A DNA stretch of 64,000 nucleotides from Ricordea florida (taxonomy: Eukaryota > Cnidaria > Anthozoa > Corallimorpharia > Ricordeidae). Position 1 is the stretch's first letter, and each line of letters starts with the position of its first letter. The notes below the pieces were generated by a model that did no database searches, was not told where the DNA came from, and saw only the letters and a program-made list of their open reading frames with translations. This document shows, piece by piece, positions 1-7,734 of this stretch. Where the stretch lies: positions 42,977,657-43,041,656 of the forward strand of contig OX453272.1 in NCBI GenBank assembly GCA_949710005.1, read 5' to 3'. The position numbers were made by a program, and so were the translations under genes.

Positions 1-270
1 TTTTGCAAAGAATGTAGAGGATCCCAAATATGCATTCATGATAAAGTTAAATATTTTTGTAAAAGTTGTAAAGGAGCACAAATATGTATACATGGAAGAG
101 TTAAGTATCGGTGTAAAGAATGTGGCGGATCACAAATATGCATACATAATAAACAAAAACAACAATGTAAAAAATGTGGGGGATCGCAAATATGTGAACA
201 CGGTAAACAAAAAGCTTCTTGTAAGGAATGCAGAATAAAATTAAAAATTATTTATGATTTAAAGATATAA
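1..270 (+). CDS. Cys/His 18-residue repeat protein, 5' truncated by window edge
   Basis: Frame 1 is open from the first base to a TAA at 268-270 (89 residues visible; no start in view). It consists of four 18-residue units, C-x2-C-x5-C-x-H-x6 (for example CKECGGSQICEHGKQK), plus a partial fifth CKEC. The regular cysteines and histidine suggest each unit binds zinc. Repeats of this CGGSQICEHG style recur in large DNA viruses of protists and related elements, but I cannot name a function. The unit repeats every 54 bp at DNA level. It reads on the opposite strand to the capsid genes and lies 16 bp before the next ORF in the same direction, so the two may be co-transcribed. Confidence 0.8.
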   Translation, partial: FCKECRGSQICIHDKVKYFCKSCKGAQICIHGRVKYRCKECGGSQICIHNKQKQQCKKCGGSQICEHGKQKASCKECRIKLKIIYDLKI

Positions 271-286
271 AATAAATTATTAAAAG

Positions 287-811
287 ATGGAAGATAAATT
301 TTTATTAAAATACGGCCAACTTTCTTTAAAGTTTTTAAATGAAAAAGGTTTTTTAATTCGTGAATTTATAGATTCAATAAATGAAGATTTGTTAAAAAAG
401 ATATCAAAATATCGTGAATTTATTGTTGAAAAAAATGGATATAATTTTTGTTGTGATATTTTTTTTATAAAAAATGATAAAATTTATAGAGGTGAAATTA
501 TTTTAGATATTAAAAAAGGTTTGGTGTTTGACGAAAATTATTTTATTGAAAATATTAATTTATTTTGGAGTGAAAATTTTATTGCTGATTTTTTTGATGA
601 AGGAGATTATGAGTTAGAATATAATTATATTATTTTTGATTCAATAGTGGTTAAAATAAGTATAAATGAATATAAAGTATTACATAAAGAAAAATTTTAC
701 AAAGATTTACATAATGATTTAATGGTTGTAGCATGGCATCCCAAAAGAGTTGTGGATTGGTGTTATGATATTGAGGAGCAAGAAATTTTTAATTCTTTAC
801 CGGACGAATAA
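287..811 (+). CDS. Hypothetical 174-aa Maverick protein
   Basis: The ORF is complete, starts 16 bp after the zinc-repeat ORF and is strongly AT-biased like the rest of the element. The protein is rich in F, Y, I, D and E, has no transmembrane segment, and ends with a distinctive AWHPKRVVDWCYDIEE stretch near residues 148-163. Similar short HP-x-RV-x-x-W-x-x-D tails occur in hypothetical proteins of large algal and amoebal viruses, which is a weak recollection rather than a search result. Function unknown. It converges with the next minus-strand gene, and a GC hairpin (858-868) lies between them. Confidence 0.7.
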   Translation: MEDKFLLKYGQLSLKFLNEKGFLIREFIDSINEDLLKKISKYREFIVEKNGYNFCCDIFFIKNDKIYRGEIILDIKKGLVFDENYFIENINLFWSENFIADFFDEGDYELEYNYIIFDSIVVKISINEYKVLHKEKFYKDLHNDLMVVAWHPKRVVDWCYDIEEQEIFNSLPDE

Positions 812-857
812 TCTTATATTTCTGTTACTACTAATTATGTTATATAACCTAAATATC

Positions 858-868
858 GGGCTTCGCCC
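858..868. terminator. Hairpin between convergent genes
   Basis: GGGCTTCGCCC forms a four-bp GC stem with a tri-base loop in otherwise AT-rich DNA, in the 101-bp gap between the 3' ends of two convergent ORFs. A role in 3'-end formation is inference by analogy with hairpin signals at virus gene ends. Confidence 0.35.
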
Positions 869-912
869 TCAACGCAAAGCGGATAATGGTTACATAACAA
901 AACAAAATAAAT

Positions 913-1548
913 TTATCTAAATCTTAAACTAAAAGTTATGGGCGGACCCTTCAGATCGAGTTTTTTCCATTCAACATCTAATATGCTTAAATCAAAATGG
1001 TTTATTACGCTATCATATTTTCGAACTGGAATTGTTGGATAATCCTTTGAGGGAATGTTTGCAAGTAGGTGTGATGGTGAGAGTTTCACAAGTTCTCCAT
1101 ATTTAGTGTTATTCATATATGATGACTTATTATCCACTATGCTACACATAAGTCTCAACGGCTCCTTAATCTGTATATTTAAGGGGTATAATTTACCTGG
1201 ATTTATAACTTCGGGTATGCCCAAACCAATCGCCAACCCTCTCGAAAGTTTAATGTTGGATTTCTTATTTGAATATAGATAGTCAACAGTATCAGTCTCA
1301 ATTATTGTTATCTTTTCCCTATCAGTATCTATTAGAAAGAAAGATTGAATATCACGCAATGAATATGTACCGGGTTGTATTATTATTATAGGCTGATTCT
1401 CAAAATGAAACAACACTTGCTGTTCCTTGAAATTAATCAATCTTTTGGTTTTTATATTGCAATCCAGGAGTTGTATCTCCCGAAGATTTTTCAGAGGAGG
1501 ATCTAAATAAATCCTTGTTTCAGGCTCATACATGGTAATACTCAACAT
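913..1548 (-). CDS. Probable penton-like / minor capsid protein (211 aa)
   Basis: This beta-rich protein has no membrane segment. It opens with MYEPETRIYLDPPLKNLREI, and has a PGTYSLRDIQSFF stretch near residues 57-69 and a C-terminal LDLKGPPITFSLRF strand pair. The plan (an N-terminal strand-turn region, a central PG-x-Y-x-x-x-D-I motif and a C-terminal 'DxxGxPxxFxL' tail) matches the small capsid-associated protein that accompanies the major capsid protein in cnidarian Mavericks as I remember them. Assignment as the single jelly-roll vertex protein is therefore inference; structure prediction would settle it. The TTTAAA motif is 24 bp upstream. It is the last gene in the minus-strand series. 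Confidence 0.5.
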   Translation of the reverse strand: MLSITMYEPETRIYLDPPLKNLREIQLLDCNIKTKRLINFKEQQVLFHFENQPIIIIQPGTYSLRDIQSFFLIDTDREKITIIETDTVDYLYSNKKSNIKLSRGLAIGLGIPEVINPGKLYPLNIQIKEPLRLMCSIVDNKSSYMNNTKYGELVKLSPSHLLANIPSKDYPTIPVRKYDSVINHFDLSILDVEWKKLDLKGPPITFSLRFR

Positions 1549-1570
1549 TTTTGTTTTCAGCGAAGCTGGT

Positions 1571-1580
1571 CTTTAAATCG
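1571..1580 (-). promoter_or_regulatory. TTTAAA promoter motif, penton-like gene
   Basis: Minus-strand reading is CGATTTAAAG, 24 bp before the start at 1548. It is followed immediately upstream by a CGAGCAAAGCTCG inverted repeat (1579-1591). Confidence 0.55.
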
Positions 1581-1761
1581 AGCTTTGCTCGGGACCGACT
1601 ACGCCGTAATTTCCATTGACGTTAGAAACCGACCTTTTTAAAGTAAACATAAAATCTACTTTACATTTTGCTTGTTGCTATGTCGTAAAAGTATGCAATC
1701 TATTGTTCTACACGTGAACACTAATCCAAAAACAATGATAATCACGTGAAATGGCCATGAA

Positions 1762-3312
1762 CTACCGAAATAGATACCACGCCATCGCTCCACTAATAAT
1801 TATAAATGTTAATATACGCACTTCATGCTCGCTTTGTGTATTGATTTCATGTTGCGCGCTCACATCCGGCTTTTCATTTTGCGTTGGTGGGATTTTTGGT
1901 TTCGGATTTGTCTCAACTATTGAATGAGGTAACTTTAACTTTGAAGATCCCATGTTATGACTTATTCCAACCGGTTTTGATTCCGTGTTTAGCGAATTAT
2001 TTACTCCAAATTTCATATCATTAGTCGCTTTCATAAGTTTGTTATTATATCCAACAACGCTTTCAGTGTTGATTATCATATTACTTGGCATCAACCACAA
2101 ACCTGGAGCAATAGCTAAATCAAGCCGTAATTTCGCTTCTTGTACAGCTAATTGATATCTTTGGATAGAACTAGAAATGTCATTCTCAATCACACTACTC
2201 TCAAATAAAGCTAAGAATTCTTGTTGTGTCTCGATTGCTCCGCCCCCATTACCATAAATCGAATTTCTAGTATTAACTTGTGCCCCTAATATACAATAAA
2301 CAAAAGCTTCAGCAGATCGATTTAATCTACCAAGTCCAGCTTTAGTGAGTCCATGCCCACTTGTAGGAATAAACCAAGCATATTTGAAATCGGCAAAGTC
2401 ATCATTACGTATAAATGAGATTAGATTACCCTTTTCTTTCTTTCCACCTTCATCAGCGAATTTAACACCCTCACTAGGATATTTATCAGCATCAACATCA
2501 TAATTCCTTACAATATGTACATTTTGATATCCTCCACCTCTTCCATGATATCCAGAACCATAATCAAGGAATATATCTCCTAATCCTCCATTTCTTCCAC
2601 CTTTCCATCTAAAATCAGAATTATTACTAACCCCAAATTCGGCGCACAATCGTTGATATGCAACTTTATTATAAGGGTTATTATTTATCACAAAAGGTTG
2701 TTCATCTGGTAAAGGTAGTTTCAATTCAAACAATATTCGCCTTATTGTGAAATACACATGAAACTTGATAAAGCTACTAACTACTTTAGGATAATTTAGA
2801 CTTTCAAAAGGACTTATCCCGCAACCAGATGTTGCACACCAAACCGCAAAGTTAAGTTGTTGGGGCCAATAATTAATATCGGGCGCATTCAACCATTTTC
2901 TACTTTGTTTACCAAATTTGAAAGTCACAACTTGATTGGTAAAAACATCGCGCATCTTTGCTGTGAATTTCTTCGTATTTGAAACGTATATATCCAATAA
3001 AGTTAGCATTTTTGTTACATCAGTTGTAAAATCATCAAAGTTAATAGCTGGTATAGGATAAGATTGATTAGTAAGACTTAAACTTTTTGGAAATGATTTC
3101 ACAACAACATTCAAACCTAAATCTATAAATAAAATACTTTTCAAACGAGGCGATAAATCATCAGTCCAAGTTTTTCCAGTAGGATCATCATTCGACATTA
3201 TTGTTGTTCCATTAACTTTCCACTTAATATATCCCCCAAATGAATCATTAATAAATGTAAATTTATCAAGATTAGCGTTTGGGTATCTATTTTTGAATTC
3301 GTTTAATAACAT
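1762..3312 (-). CDS. Maverick virion-associated protein with C-terminal membrane anchor (516 aa)
   Basis: The soluble body spans about residues 1-440. It includes NFAVWCATSGCGISPFES near 153-170, a Gly-rich WKGGRNGGLG/GRGGG patch near 238-262, and RLNRSAEAFVYCILGAQVNTR near 328-348. A Pro/Lys/Glu/Asn-rich linker precedes a single hydrophobic segment (TFIIISGAMAWYLF) at the extreme C terminus, giving a tail-anchored topology. The same arrangement occurs in an uncharacterised protein of cnidarian Mavericks. Function is unknown; virion or membrane association is inferred from the anchor and from its place among capsid genes. No cysteine-protease His-Asp-Gln-Cys pattern was recognised, so it is not the missing protease on present evidence. 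Confidence 0.75.
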   Translation of the reverse strand: MLLNEFKNRYPNANLDKFTFINDSFGGYIKWKVNGTTIMSNDDPTGKTWTDDLSPRLKSILFIDLGLNVVVKSFPKSLSLTNQSYPIPAINFDDFTTDVTKMLTLLDIYVSNTKKFTAKMRDVFTNQVVTFKFGKQSRKWLNAPDINYWPQQLNFAVWCATSGCGISPFESLNYPKVVSSFIKFHVYFTIRRILFELKLPLPDEQPFVINNNPYNKVAYQRLCAEFGVSNNSDFRWKGGRNGGLGDIFLDYGSGYHGRGGGYQNVHIVRNYDVDADKYPSEGVKFADEGGKKEKGNLISFIRNDDFADFKYAWFIPTSGHGLTKAGLGRLNRSAEAFVYCILGAQVNTRNSIYGNGGGAIETQQEFLALFESSVIENDISSSIQRYQLAVQEAKLRLDLAIAPGLWLMPSNMIINTESVVGYNNKLMKATNDMKFGVNNSLNTESKPVGISHNMGSSKLKLPHSIVETNPKPKIPPTQNEKPDVSAQHEINTQSEHEVRILTFIIISGAMAWYLFR

Positions 3313-3340
3313 CTTATTCTTTGTGTTTCTGATAATCTGG

Positions 3341-3350
3341 TCTTTAGATT
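3341..3350 (-). promoter_or_regulatory. Variant TCTAAAGA promoter motif, tail-anchored gene
   Basis: Minus-strand AATCTAAAGA lies about 30 bp upstream of the start at 3312, one base off the TTTAAA consensus seen before the other genes. Confidence 0.45.
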
Positions 3351-3455
3351 AAGAATAAGATGTAAAGTATTAATCTTCAATAGTATTTCTAATACCTGCA
3401 AAACAATTACAGCCCACATCAGTTTTCTCATATGAAATTTTTAATGTGTGGGATC

Positions 3456-3483
3456 GGGCAAAGCCCTCCCCAGCTAAGCTGGG
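3456..3483. terminator. Paired GC hairpins at a gene end
   Basis: Two adjacent inverted repeats, GGGCAAAGCCC (3456-3466) and CCCAGCTAAGCTGGG (3469-3483). The second overlaps the stop codon of the gene ending at 3474. Both are GC-rich islands in AT-rich DNA. A 3'-end or termination role is inferred. Confidence 0.4.
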
Positions 3484-4106
3484 CCGGTTAACTCTTTTAA
3501 TAGATCTGCACGAACTTCTCTTCTTATCTGCGACATGTTTAAGTTTTTTTCTGTATCTCTCCTAAATTTTTGCCGGATTTCTAGTTTTAGTTTTTGAAAC
3601 TTTTCCAACTCTGCTAAAATTATAGAAAATTCTTGATCAGATATAACATTATCTTTCAATGCCTTTGAAACCAAGTCGTTAATAGTGTTTAATTTTGACT
3701 TTGCTATGGAAACAGTCTGTTCGTGTTTGCTAACTTTATTTGAAAGTCGTTTAGAAGCAGCACCGAATCCAACTGATATCCCCCCACAAATTCCGCCTAC
3801 AACACCCAACGGAACACCAATAATAGCACCAAAACCGGTAAGAGAAGTTCCAAGTCCACTTGCAGATAGAATAACAGAAAGAATTCCACTACAAACACTG
3901 ATTTTTGTAAATATTCCTCTCGCCCTATTATATTTTTTCCTCACTTCTTCGTAATGTTTAATTTCTTTCTCAAGATTTTGTAATACTTCGCTTGATTTTT
4001 GTAGTCTGAAATTAATAGGATCTGGATTATTAGGCAATCCAGGGTAAATCGAGCTTCCTCTTTGCTCGGGACCGGCGGGGCCGTAAATTCTATTGTAGTC
4101 TTCCAT
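3474..4106 (-). CDS. Coiled-coil/hydrophobic Maverick protein (210 aa)
   Basis: I place the start at MEDYNR (4106) rather than the longer open frame from 4163, because the TCTAAAGA promoter motif at 4133-4142 would lie inside the longer version and the 28-bp spacing then matches the other genes. The layout is an N-terminal Pro/Gly-rich stretch, a helix (LEKEIKHYEEVRKKYNRARG), a Gly-rich hydrophobic segment at about residues 70-115 able to form two membrane helices, then charged helices ending LLKELTGPA. A protein with this helix-glycine-rich-helix plan is common in cnidarian Mavericks. Function unknown; membrane insertion or virion structure is plausible. Confidence 0.72.
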   Translation of the reverse strand: MEDYNRIYGPAGPEQRGSSIYPGLPNNPDPINFRLQKSSEVLQNLEKEIKHYEEVRKKYNRARGIFTKISVCSGILSVILSASGLGTSLTGFGAIIGVPLGVVGGICGGISVGFGAASKRLSNKVSKHEQTVSIAKSKLNTINDLVSKALKDNVISDQEFSIILAELEKFQKLKLEIRQKFRRDTEKNLNMSQIRREVRADLLKELTGPA

Positions 4107-4132
4107 ATTGTATTTTACTGAACGGCATGATA

Positions 4133-4142
4133 TCTTTAGATC
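4133..4142 (-). promoter_or_regulatory. Variant TCTAAAGA promoter motif
   Basis: Minus-strand GATCTAAAGA, 28 bp upstream of the 4106 start. Its position inside the longer ORF decides the start choice for that gene. Confidence 0.45.
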
Positions 4143-4172
4143 GACTTTGTCGCCCGACTTCACCGAAATTTG

Positions 4173-5201
4173 TTACTTTCTCTTTTTAAACTGTTCCACA
4201 AAATACAAAACCACAGCCATTATCAAAAGCCAAGCATTCTTACCTAAAAATCCAACAACCTCGCCCGCTGTTTTGAATAGAAAGCTTACGATAGCTCCAA
4301 CCATTCCAGGTAATATTTCACCGAGTTTCTTACCTATAGTTTTCAAACCATTACCAACATCTTTACCTAATTTGGTTAGACCTTTTGAAAGATTAGAAAC
4401 TATTGCGCCAATAACCACACCCGCAGCACTCAAAACTGCAAAGACTGTAAAACCATACTTTTTGAATATTGCTTTAATTCGCTCTCGTAATGACATTCTT
4501 TCCTGTATTCTATCTCTCTCAATCTCCATGTTTGATATATCATTCTGTTCATTAGGAATTTCTGTATTTAGATTTTCAAGCTCGGCATTTTCCTCAGGCG
4601 TTTTATTTGGTTTATTCTCAATGAATTTTTTCTTCTCAATCTTTTTAGTTAGTGTTTCTTTTTTATTATCGATTTCATTATTCATATCTTCAACAATTTC
4701 TCTTCTATTAGGGCCAATAATTTCTTTTAATTTTTTCGGAAGTTTTTGATATTTATTTTTAACACTTACTAGTTCACCATCCAAAATTTCATATTGGCCC
4801 CCTTTTCCGCCTTTGAACTTAAAAGTTGCTTTTTTAATTCCTTCCCCAATATCTCTAAAATAAGAGATCATGTTATTTAGTCTTGTTCTTGGGTATATTT
4901 CTAAAAGTTCTTCTTCTGCTTCTTTTTGTTCATTAAATTTTTCGCGTAACAACGGATTCACTTCATCATCCGCAAAACCATAATTTTCGTTAGATGTTGA
5001 TGTAGATGGCTCGGGGTCATGTGAATATCCACCTTTAGTTTTTATTTTACTACCACCTTCTTCATGATAAATTCTTGTTGTGGGCGTTTTTGTGGTTAGT
5101 GTTCTACCAAGCATCGGGTCATTTTCATCAAAATCATCAGGATTTTCTTCTTCCCCCAATCCAAGGGGATCATCGTCTGGTAATTCTGGTAATTCTGCCA
5201 T
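4173..5201 (-). CDS. Maverick multi-domain membrane protein, acidic N terminus (342 aa)
   Basis: Residues 1-90 are acidic and disordered (PELPDDDPLGLGEEENPDDF). Residues 100-235 are Lys/Glu-rich and probably coiled coil. Residues 245-342 contain three hydrophobic segments: FTVFAVLSAAGVVIGAIVS, ILPGMVGAIVSFLF and AWLLIMAVVLYFV, joined by a Gly/Lys-rich amphipathic KLGKDVGNGLKTIGKKLG. The C-terminal third is highly characteristic of cnidarian Maverick copies. The amphipathic and hydrophobic C terminus is reminiscent of membrane-active virion proteins, but that function is inference. The TTTAAA motif is 27 bp upstream. Confidence 0.75.
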   Translation of the reverse strand: MAELPELPDDDPLGLGEEENPDDFDENDPMLGRTLTTKTPTTRIYHEEGGSKIKTKGGYSHDPEPSTSTSNENYGFADDEVNPLLREKFNEQKEAEEELLEIYPRTRLNNMISYFRDIGEGIKKATFKFKGGKGGQYEILDGELVSVKNKYQKLPKKLKEIIGPNRREIVEDMNNEIDNKKETLTKKIEKKKFIENKPNKTPEENAELENLNTEIPNEQNDISNMEIERDRIQERMSLRERIKAIFKKYGFTVFAVLSAAGVVIGAIVSNLSKGLTKLGKDVGNGLKTIGKKLGEILPGMVGAIVSFLFKTAGEVVGFLGKNAWLLIMAVVLYFVEQFKKRK

Positions 5202-5225
5202 GATTTTTTACTCATCAGTAAGAAA

Positions 5226-5235
5226 TCTTTAAATC
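5226..5235 (-). promoter_or_regulatory. TTTAAA promoter motif
   Basis: Minus-strand GATTTAAAGA, 27 bp upstream of the 5201 start; one of the best matches to the shared motif. Confidence 0.6.
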
Positions 5236-5251
5236 GAACACAGTGAAGTAT

Positions 5252-5644
5252 CTATAAAAATTTACTAGCCATATAACCCAATGCCAACATACCACCACCT
5301 ACATATACCATTTCACCCATCTTTTGATTATCGCCGGGTCTATAATAATCAGAGAATTTAGGTTCGTGCATTTGTTCATATAATGCAAATTGTTCATTTG
5401 TAGTTGAAATATTTTTTGATGCTTGATATTTTTCATCTTTTTTCTTTATTTTCCAATCCATTAGTTTTTGTCTTTTTCCCTGATATTCTGCATAATCTTT
5501 TTGATATTTTTCTAATGCTTTATCGTGTCGTATTCGTTCTGTATCAGTTTTATTTCCTGATAAATATTTTGCGAGATATGACCCACCAACAAAAGCTGTT
5601 GCATTTAATACTGCTCCTCCAATCATAAATGCTATTGACGCCAT
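5252..5644 (-). CDS. Small Maverick protein with hydrophobic ends (130 aa)
   Basis: It starts with a hydrophobic MASIAFMIGGAVLNATAFVG and ends with a second apolar segment (VYVGGGMLALGYMASKFL). Between them is a highly charged helical stretch with RHDKALEKYQKDYAEYQGKR and then a YYRPGDNQK turn. Two membrane segments with a soluble loop are likely. It is a family I recognise from cnidarian Mavericks but with no known role. Only 11 bp separate it from the upstream 72-aa gene and no TTTAAA motif precedes it, so the two are probably read from one transcript. Confidence 0.75.
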   Translation of the reverse strand: MASIAFMIGGAVLNATAFVGGSYLAKYLSGNKTDTERIRHDKALEKYQKDYAEYQGKRQKLMDWKIKKKDEKYQASKNISTTNEQFALYEQMHEPKFSDYYRPGDNQKMGEMVYVGGGMLALGYMASKFL

Positions 5645-5655
5645 TTTTATATTCG

Positions 5656-5874
5656 TTAATTTGGAAGTATCTTTTGTTCCTCTAAATATGTTTTTAGGTA
5701 CATACTACCCGATAATACAGCGACCCATTTTGCATAATTTGTAATACTTGAGGATGGATCGTTCATAAATGATTCTTTCATTGCTTTTTTAGCTACATAT
5801 CCAACTCCAGCCGCCAATCCGACAAGGACTGCAGAATCAGTAACAGTTTTCACAAGTTTATTTTCGTTTGACAT
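5656..5874 (-). CDS. Small Maverick membrane protein (72 aa)
   Basis: The short ORF has its own TTTAAA motif (5899-5909, 28 bp upstream). Two apolar segments (SAVLVGLAAGVGYVAKKAM and WVAVLSGSMYLKTYL) flank a loop with DPSSSITNY. Coding status rests on the promoter motif, the tight packing with its neighbour and resemblance to other Maverick copies. Function unknown. Confidence 0.65.
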   Translation of the reverse strand: MSNENKLVKTVTDSAVLVGLAAGVGYVAKKAMKESFMNDPSSSITNYAKWVAVLSGSMYLKTYLEEQKILPN

Positions 5875-5898
5875 GATTTTTTACTACACCAGTAAGAA

Positions 5899-5909
5899 AC
5901 TTTTAAATG
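5899..5909 (-). promoter_or_regulatory. TTTAAA promoter motif, two-gene unit
   Basis: Minus-strand CATTTAAAAGT, 28 bp upstream of 5874. It probably drives both the 72-aa and 130-aa genes, which lack a second motif between them. Confidence 0.5.
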
Positions 5910-5923
5910 ACTTTATGTAGTAA

Positions 5924-6391
5924 TTACATCATTCCAATTTTTGGACGATCTAGGGGCGGTGCTTGAGTATTTGTTTGCGGATTATGAATCTTTATGGGTG
6001 GGGCTTGAAAAGGTTGTGGTATTTGAGGAACTTGAGATAAATCAGGTATTCTGTTTTTATAATATCTCATAAACATATCAAATGCTGTAAAACCTATTCC
6101 AACAATTGATAATACTGTTGTAAAAGATAGTTCCGGTATCCACGCTTTCGATTCACTATATGTATTTTCATTTTGATCCGCAGCTCGTAGGGTCTCTTCT
6201 TCACGTTTCATTTCCCTGGCTAATTCATCTTTTGCTTTTTTATTATATTCAGCTAATTTTTTACCAGCTGCTACTTTTTTAGGATCTTTTTCCCGTTTTT
6301 TAGTATCTTTATTTTCTGGTTTGGGATCGGCTGTAATTTGCTCTGCATAGCGGGGAGGGGCTTCGCCTCGATCAACAACTTCTTCAGACAT
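5924..6391 (-). CDS. Single-span Maverick protein with Lys-rich N terminus (155 aa)
   Basis: The start at MSEEVVDRG (6391) is preferred over the ATG at 6406, because the TTTAAA motif at 6414-6423 would be only 9 bp from the latter but 24 bp from the former. The N-terminal half is charged and helical (DPKKVAAGKKLAEYNKKAKD near 40-59). One membrane segment follows (FTTVLSIVGIGFTAFDMFM near 90-108), then a Pro-rich tail. The VAAGKKLAEYN segment is shared by cnidarian Maverick proteins of this kind. Role unknown; probably membrane or virion associated. Confidence 0.7.
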   Translation of the reverse strand: MSEEVVDRGEAPPRYAEQITADPKPENKDTKKREKDPKKVAAGKKLAEYNKKAKDELAREMKREEETLRAADQNENTYSESKAWIPELSFTTVLSIVGIGFTAFDMFMRYYKNRIPDLSQVPQIPQPFQAPPIKIHNPQTNTQAPPLDRPKIGMM

Positions 6392-6413
6392 TATTTTACA
6401 TATCATTAAGAAA

Positions 6414-6423
6414 TCTTTAAATC
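6414..6423 (-). promoter_or_regulatory. TTTAAA promoter motif
   Basis: Minus-strand GATTTAAAGA, 24 bp upstream of the chosen 6391 start. Confidence 0.6.
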
Positions 6424-6436
6424 AATCACATAATGC

Positions 6437-7018
6437 TCAGTAGACAGTATCAGTACCGCTAGCATCTTGCTTAGTATCCTGCTCAGTTTTGTTAGAATCA
6501 TCTGTATTAGTACTTGTAACTTGCTGTATTTTTCCTATTTTAACATGTTTAGCAACCTGAAATATACCGCTAGCAAGTGCTGCCAGTCTTCCTGATTTCA
6601 ATGCTAAGAGGCCTACAATGTTTGTTAGTTCGCGATTAACCAAATCATCATTCTTCAAATCCACACAAAGAGCTTCTATATCATCAACCGGAACTAAATA
6701 TGAAATAAGTTTGGAAACTAATTGAAGGGATGAATCTACCAATCCACCGTTAATTTTTTTACCCATTACCGCTTGATAACGATTAAAATATTTTTCAATA
6801 TCTTTGCCTGATAATTTTTTTATATCACCCAAACTCATTTCAACTCCTAAATATTCCTTTGTGGTTCCAAGAGCTGCTAGAATTGCTAGTGATTCTTGTT
6901 TTATTTCAAGTTCATTATCATCATTATCTTTTCCCGATCCTCCCTGCGGTCGGTCTGTTTTTCCTACAGTCTTTTCTTCTTCAATGTAATCTTCCGGCCC
7001 TCGATCAACGTTTGTCAT
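6437..7018 (-). CDS. Conserved Maverick protein of unknown function (193 aa)
   Basis: An acidic, disordered N-terminal 40 residues leads to a compact helical core (about 45-165), including KEYLGVEMSLGDIKKLSGKD and IEKYFNRYQAVMGK. A mildly hydrophobic stretch (NIVGLLALKSGRLAALASGI) follows, then a Thr/Asp/Gln-rich tail. The 'YLGVE...DIKKL...DIEKYFNRY' block is typical of cnidarian Maverick copies. It sits immediately upstream, in transcription order, of the small membrane-protein cluster. No enzymatic motif was seen. Confidence 0.72.
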   Translation of the reverse strand: MTNVDRGPEDYIEEEKTVGKTDRPQGGSGKDNDDNELEIKQESLAILAALGTTKEYLGVEMSLGDIKKLSGKDIEKYFNRYQAVMGKKINGGLVDSSLQLVSKLISYLVPVDDIEALCVDLKNDDLVNRELTNIVGLLALKSGRLAALASGIFQVAKHVKIGKIQQVTSTNTDDSNKTEQDTKQDASGTDTVY

Positions 7019-7042
7019 CTTTTATGGTGATACATGGGTTAT

Positions 7043-7052
7043 TTTTAAATCG
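7043..7052 (-). promoter_or_regulatory. TTTAAA promoter motif
   Basis: Minus-strand CGATTTAAAA, 26 bp upstream of 7018. It directly abuts a CGGCTTTGCCG hairpin (7051-7061) in the gap after the ATPase gene. Confidence 0.5.
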
Positions 7053-7081
7053 GCTTTGCCGGTCCGAAGGAAATCACTTCG

Positions 7082-7708
7082 CTACGCCCCGTTTGGAACT
7101 TCCAAATAGCAATTAAATGGGTGTCTTAAAGATAAACAAAGTCTAGAATATTTTTCAGTTTTCAGGAGTTGTACAAACTTTTTACTAGTTTCAGAGTCTA
7201 AATCACCTCCATAATCTTCGAAAAGCATCTTCATACCTTTCTGTGATGGATTGTGGAATGAAACAACACAAGCTACATTTTCACGGAATGGTTTTGCTAT
7301 GGATGTTAATTGCTGAGTGAGAACCCAAACTGATAATCCATGATGTCTTCCAGAGAATGCTAAATCTATAAACTTGTTAGATCTTTTCTTCAGATCACCC
7401 GAAACAGCGCAATCATCTAAAATTATTAATGTATTTGTTCCAGAGAATAAAGTTTGACAATCAGTTAATAACTCATTAATCTCATCAATGTTACTAGCAT
7501 CTGGTGATAATACAAAGAAACGTTTATCTCCTCGGGCAAAATTATGATAAGTTTTATTCTTAGAATAAGTTGGGCATATTAAAACAATGTAATCAAAAAT
7601 TTTTCGGAATGGTCCTCTTAGCTGATTGATGAGGTACTTTGTTTTTCCACAATTTGTTGGGCCGGTTATGATACAATGGAATGGTATTTTTTCTCGTAGT
7701 TCTTCCAT
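7082..7708 (-). CDS. Genome-packaging ATPase, FtsK/HerA type (208 aa)
   Basis: Inferred role: ATP-driven translocation of the element's DNA into capsids. Walker A is GPTNCGKT at residues 16-23; Walker B is LIILDD at 94-99; a downstream VLTQQ resembles the conserved glutamine of this superfamily. The length is normal for Polinton/adenovirus-like packaging ATPases. Start MEELREK at 7708 is chosen over the ATG at 7723, because it gives the 27-bp motif spacing and puts Walker A near the N terminus as usual. It is co-oriented with the capsid gene and lies directly after it in transcription order. All key residues are present. Confidence 0.9.
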   Translation of the reverse strand: MEELREKIPFHCIITGPTNCGKTKYLINQLRGPFRKIFDYIVLICPTYSKNKTYHNFARGDKRFFVLSPDASNIDEINELLTDCQTLFSGTNTLIILDDCAVSGDLKKRSNKFIDLAFSGRHHGLSVWVLTQQLTSIAKPFRENVACVVSFHNPSQKGMKMLFEDYGGDLDSETSKKFVQLLKTEKYSRLCLSLRHPFNCYLEVPNGA

Positions 7709-7734
7709 GATTTTTTGTATCATAACATAATATT

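Noticed and set aside
38-238. 66-aa open frame at the left edge
   Set aside because: It is a frame-shifted shadow of the Cys/His repeat ORF, which is open in frame 1 from the first base; its apparent repetition only mirrors the 54-bp unit.
1-270. Assigning the repeats to the EsV-1-7 family
   Set aside because: The spacing C-x2-C-x5-C-x-H-x6 does not fit the spacing I remember for that family.
1762-3312. The 516-aa protein as the Maverick protease
   Set aside because: No catalytic His-(Asp/Glu)-Gln-Cys arrangement visible; the CATSGC stretch alone is not enough.
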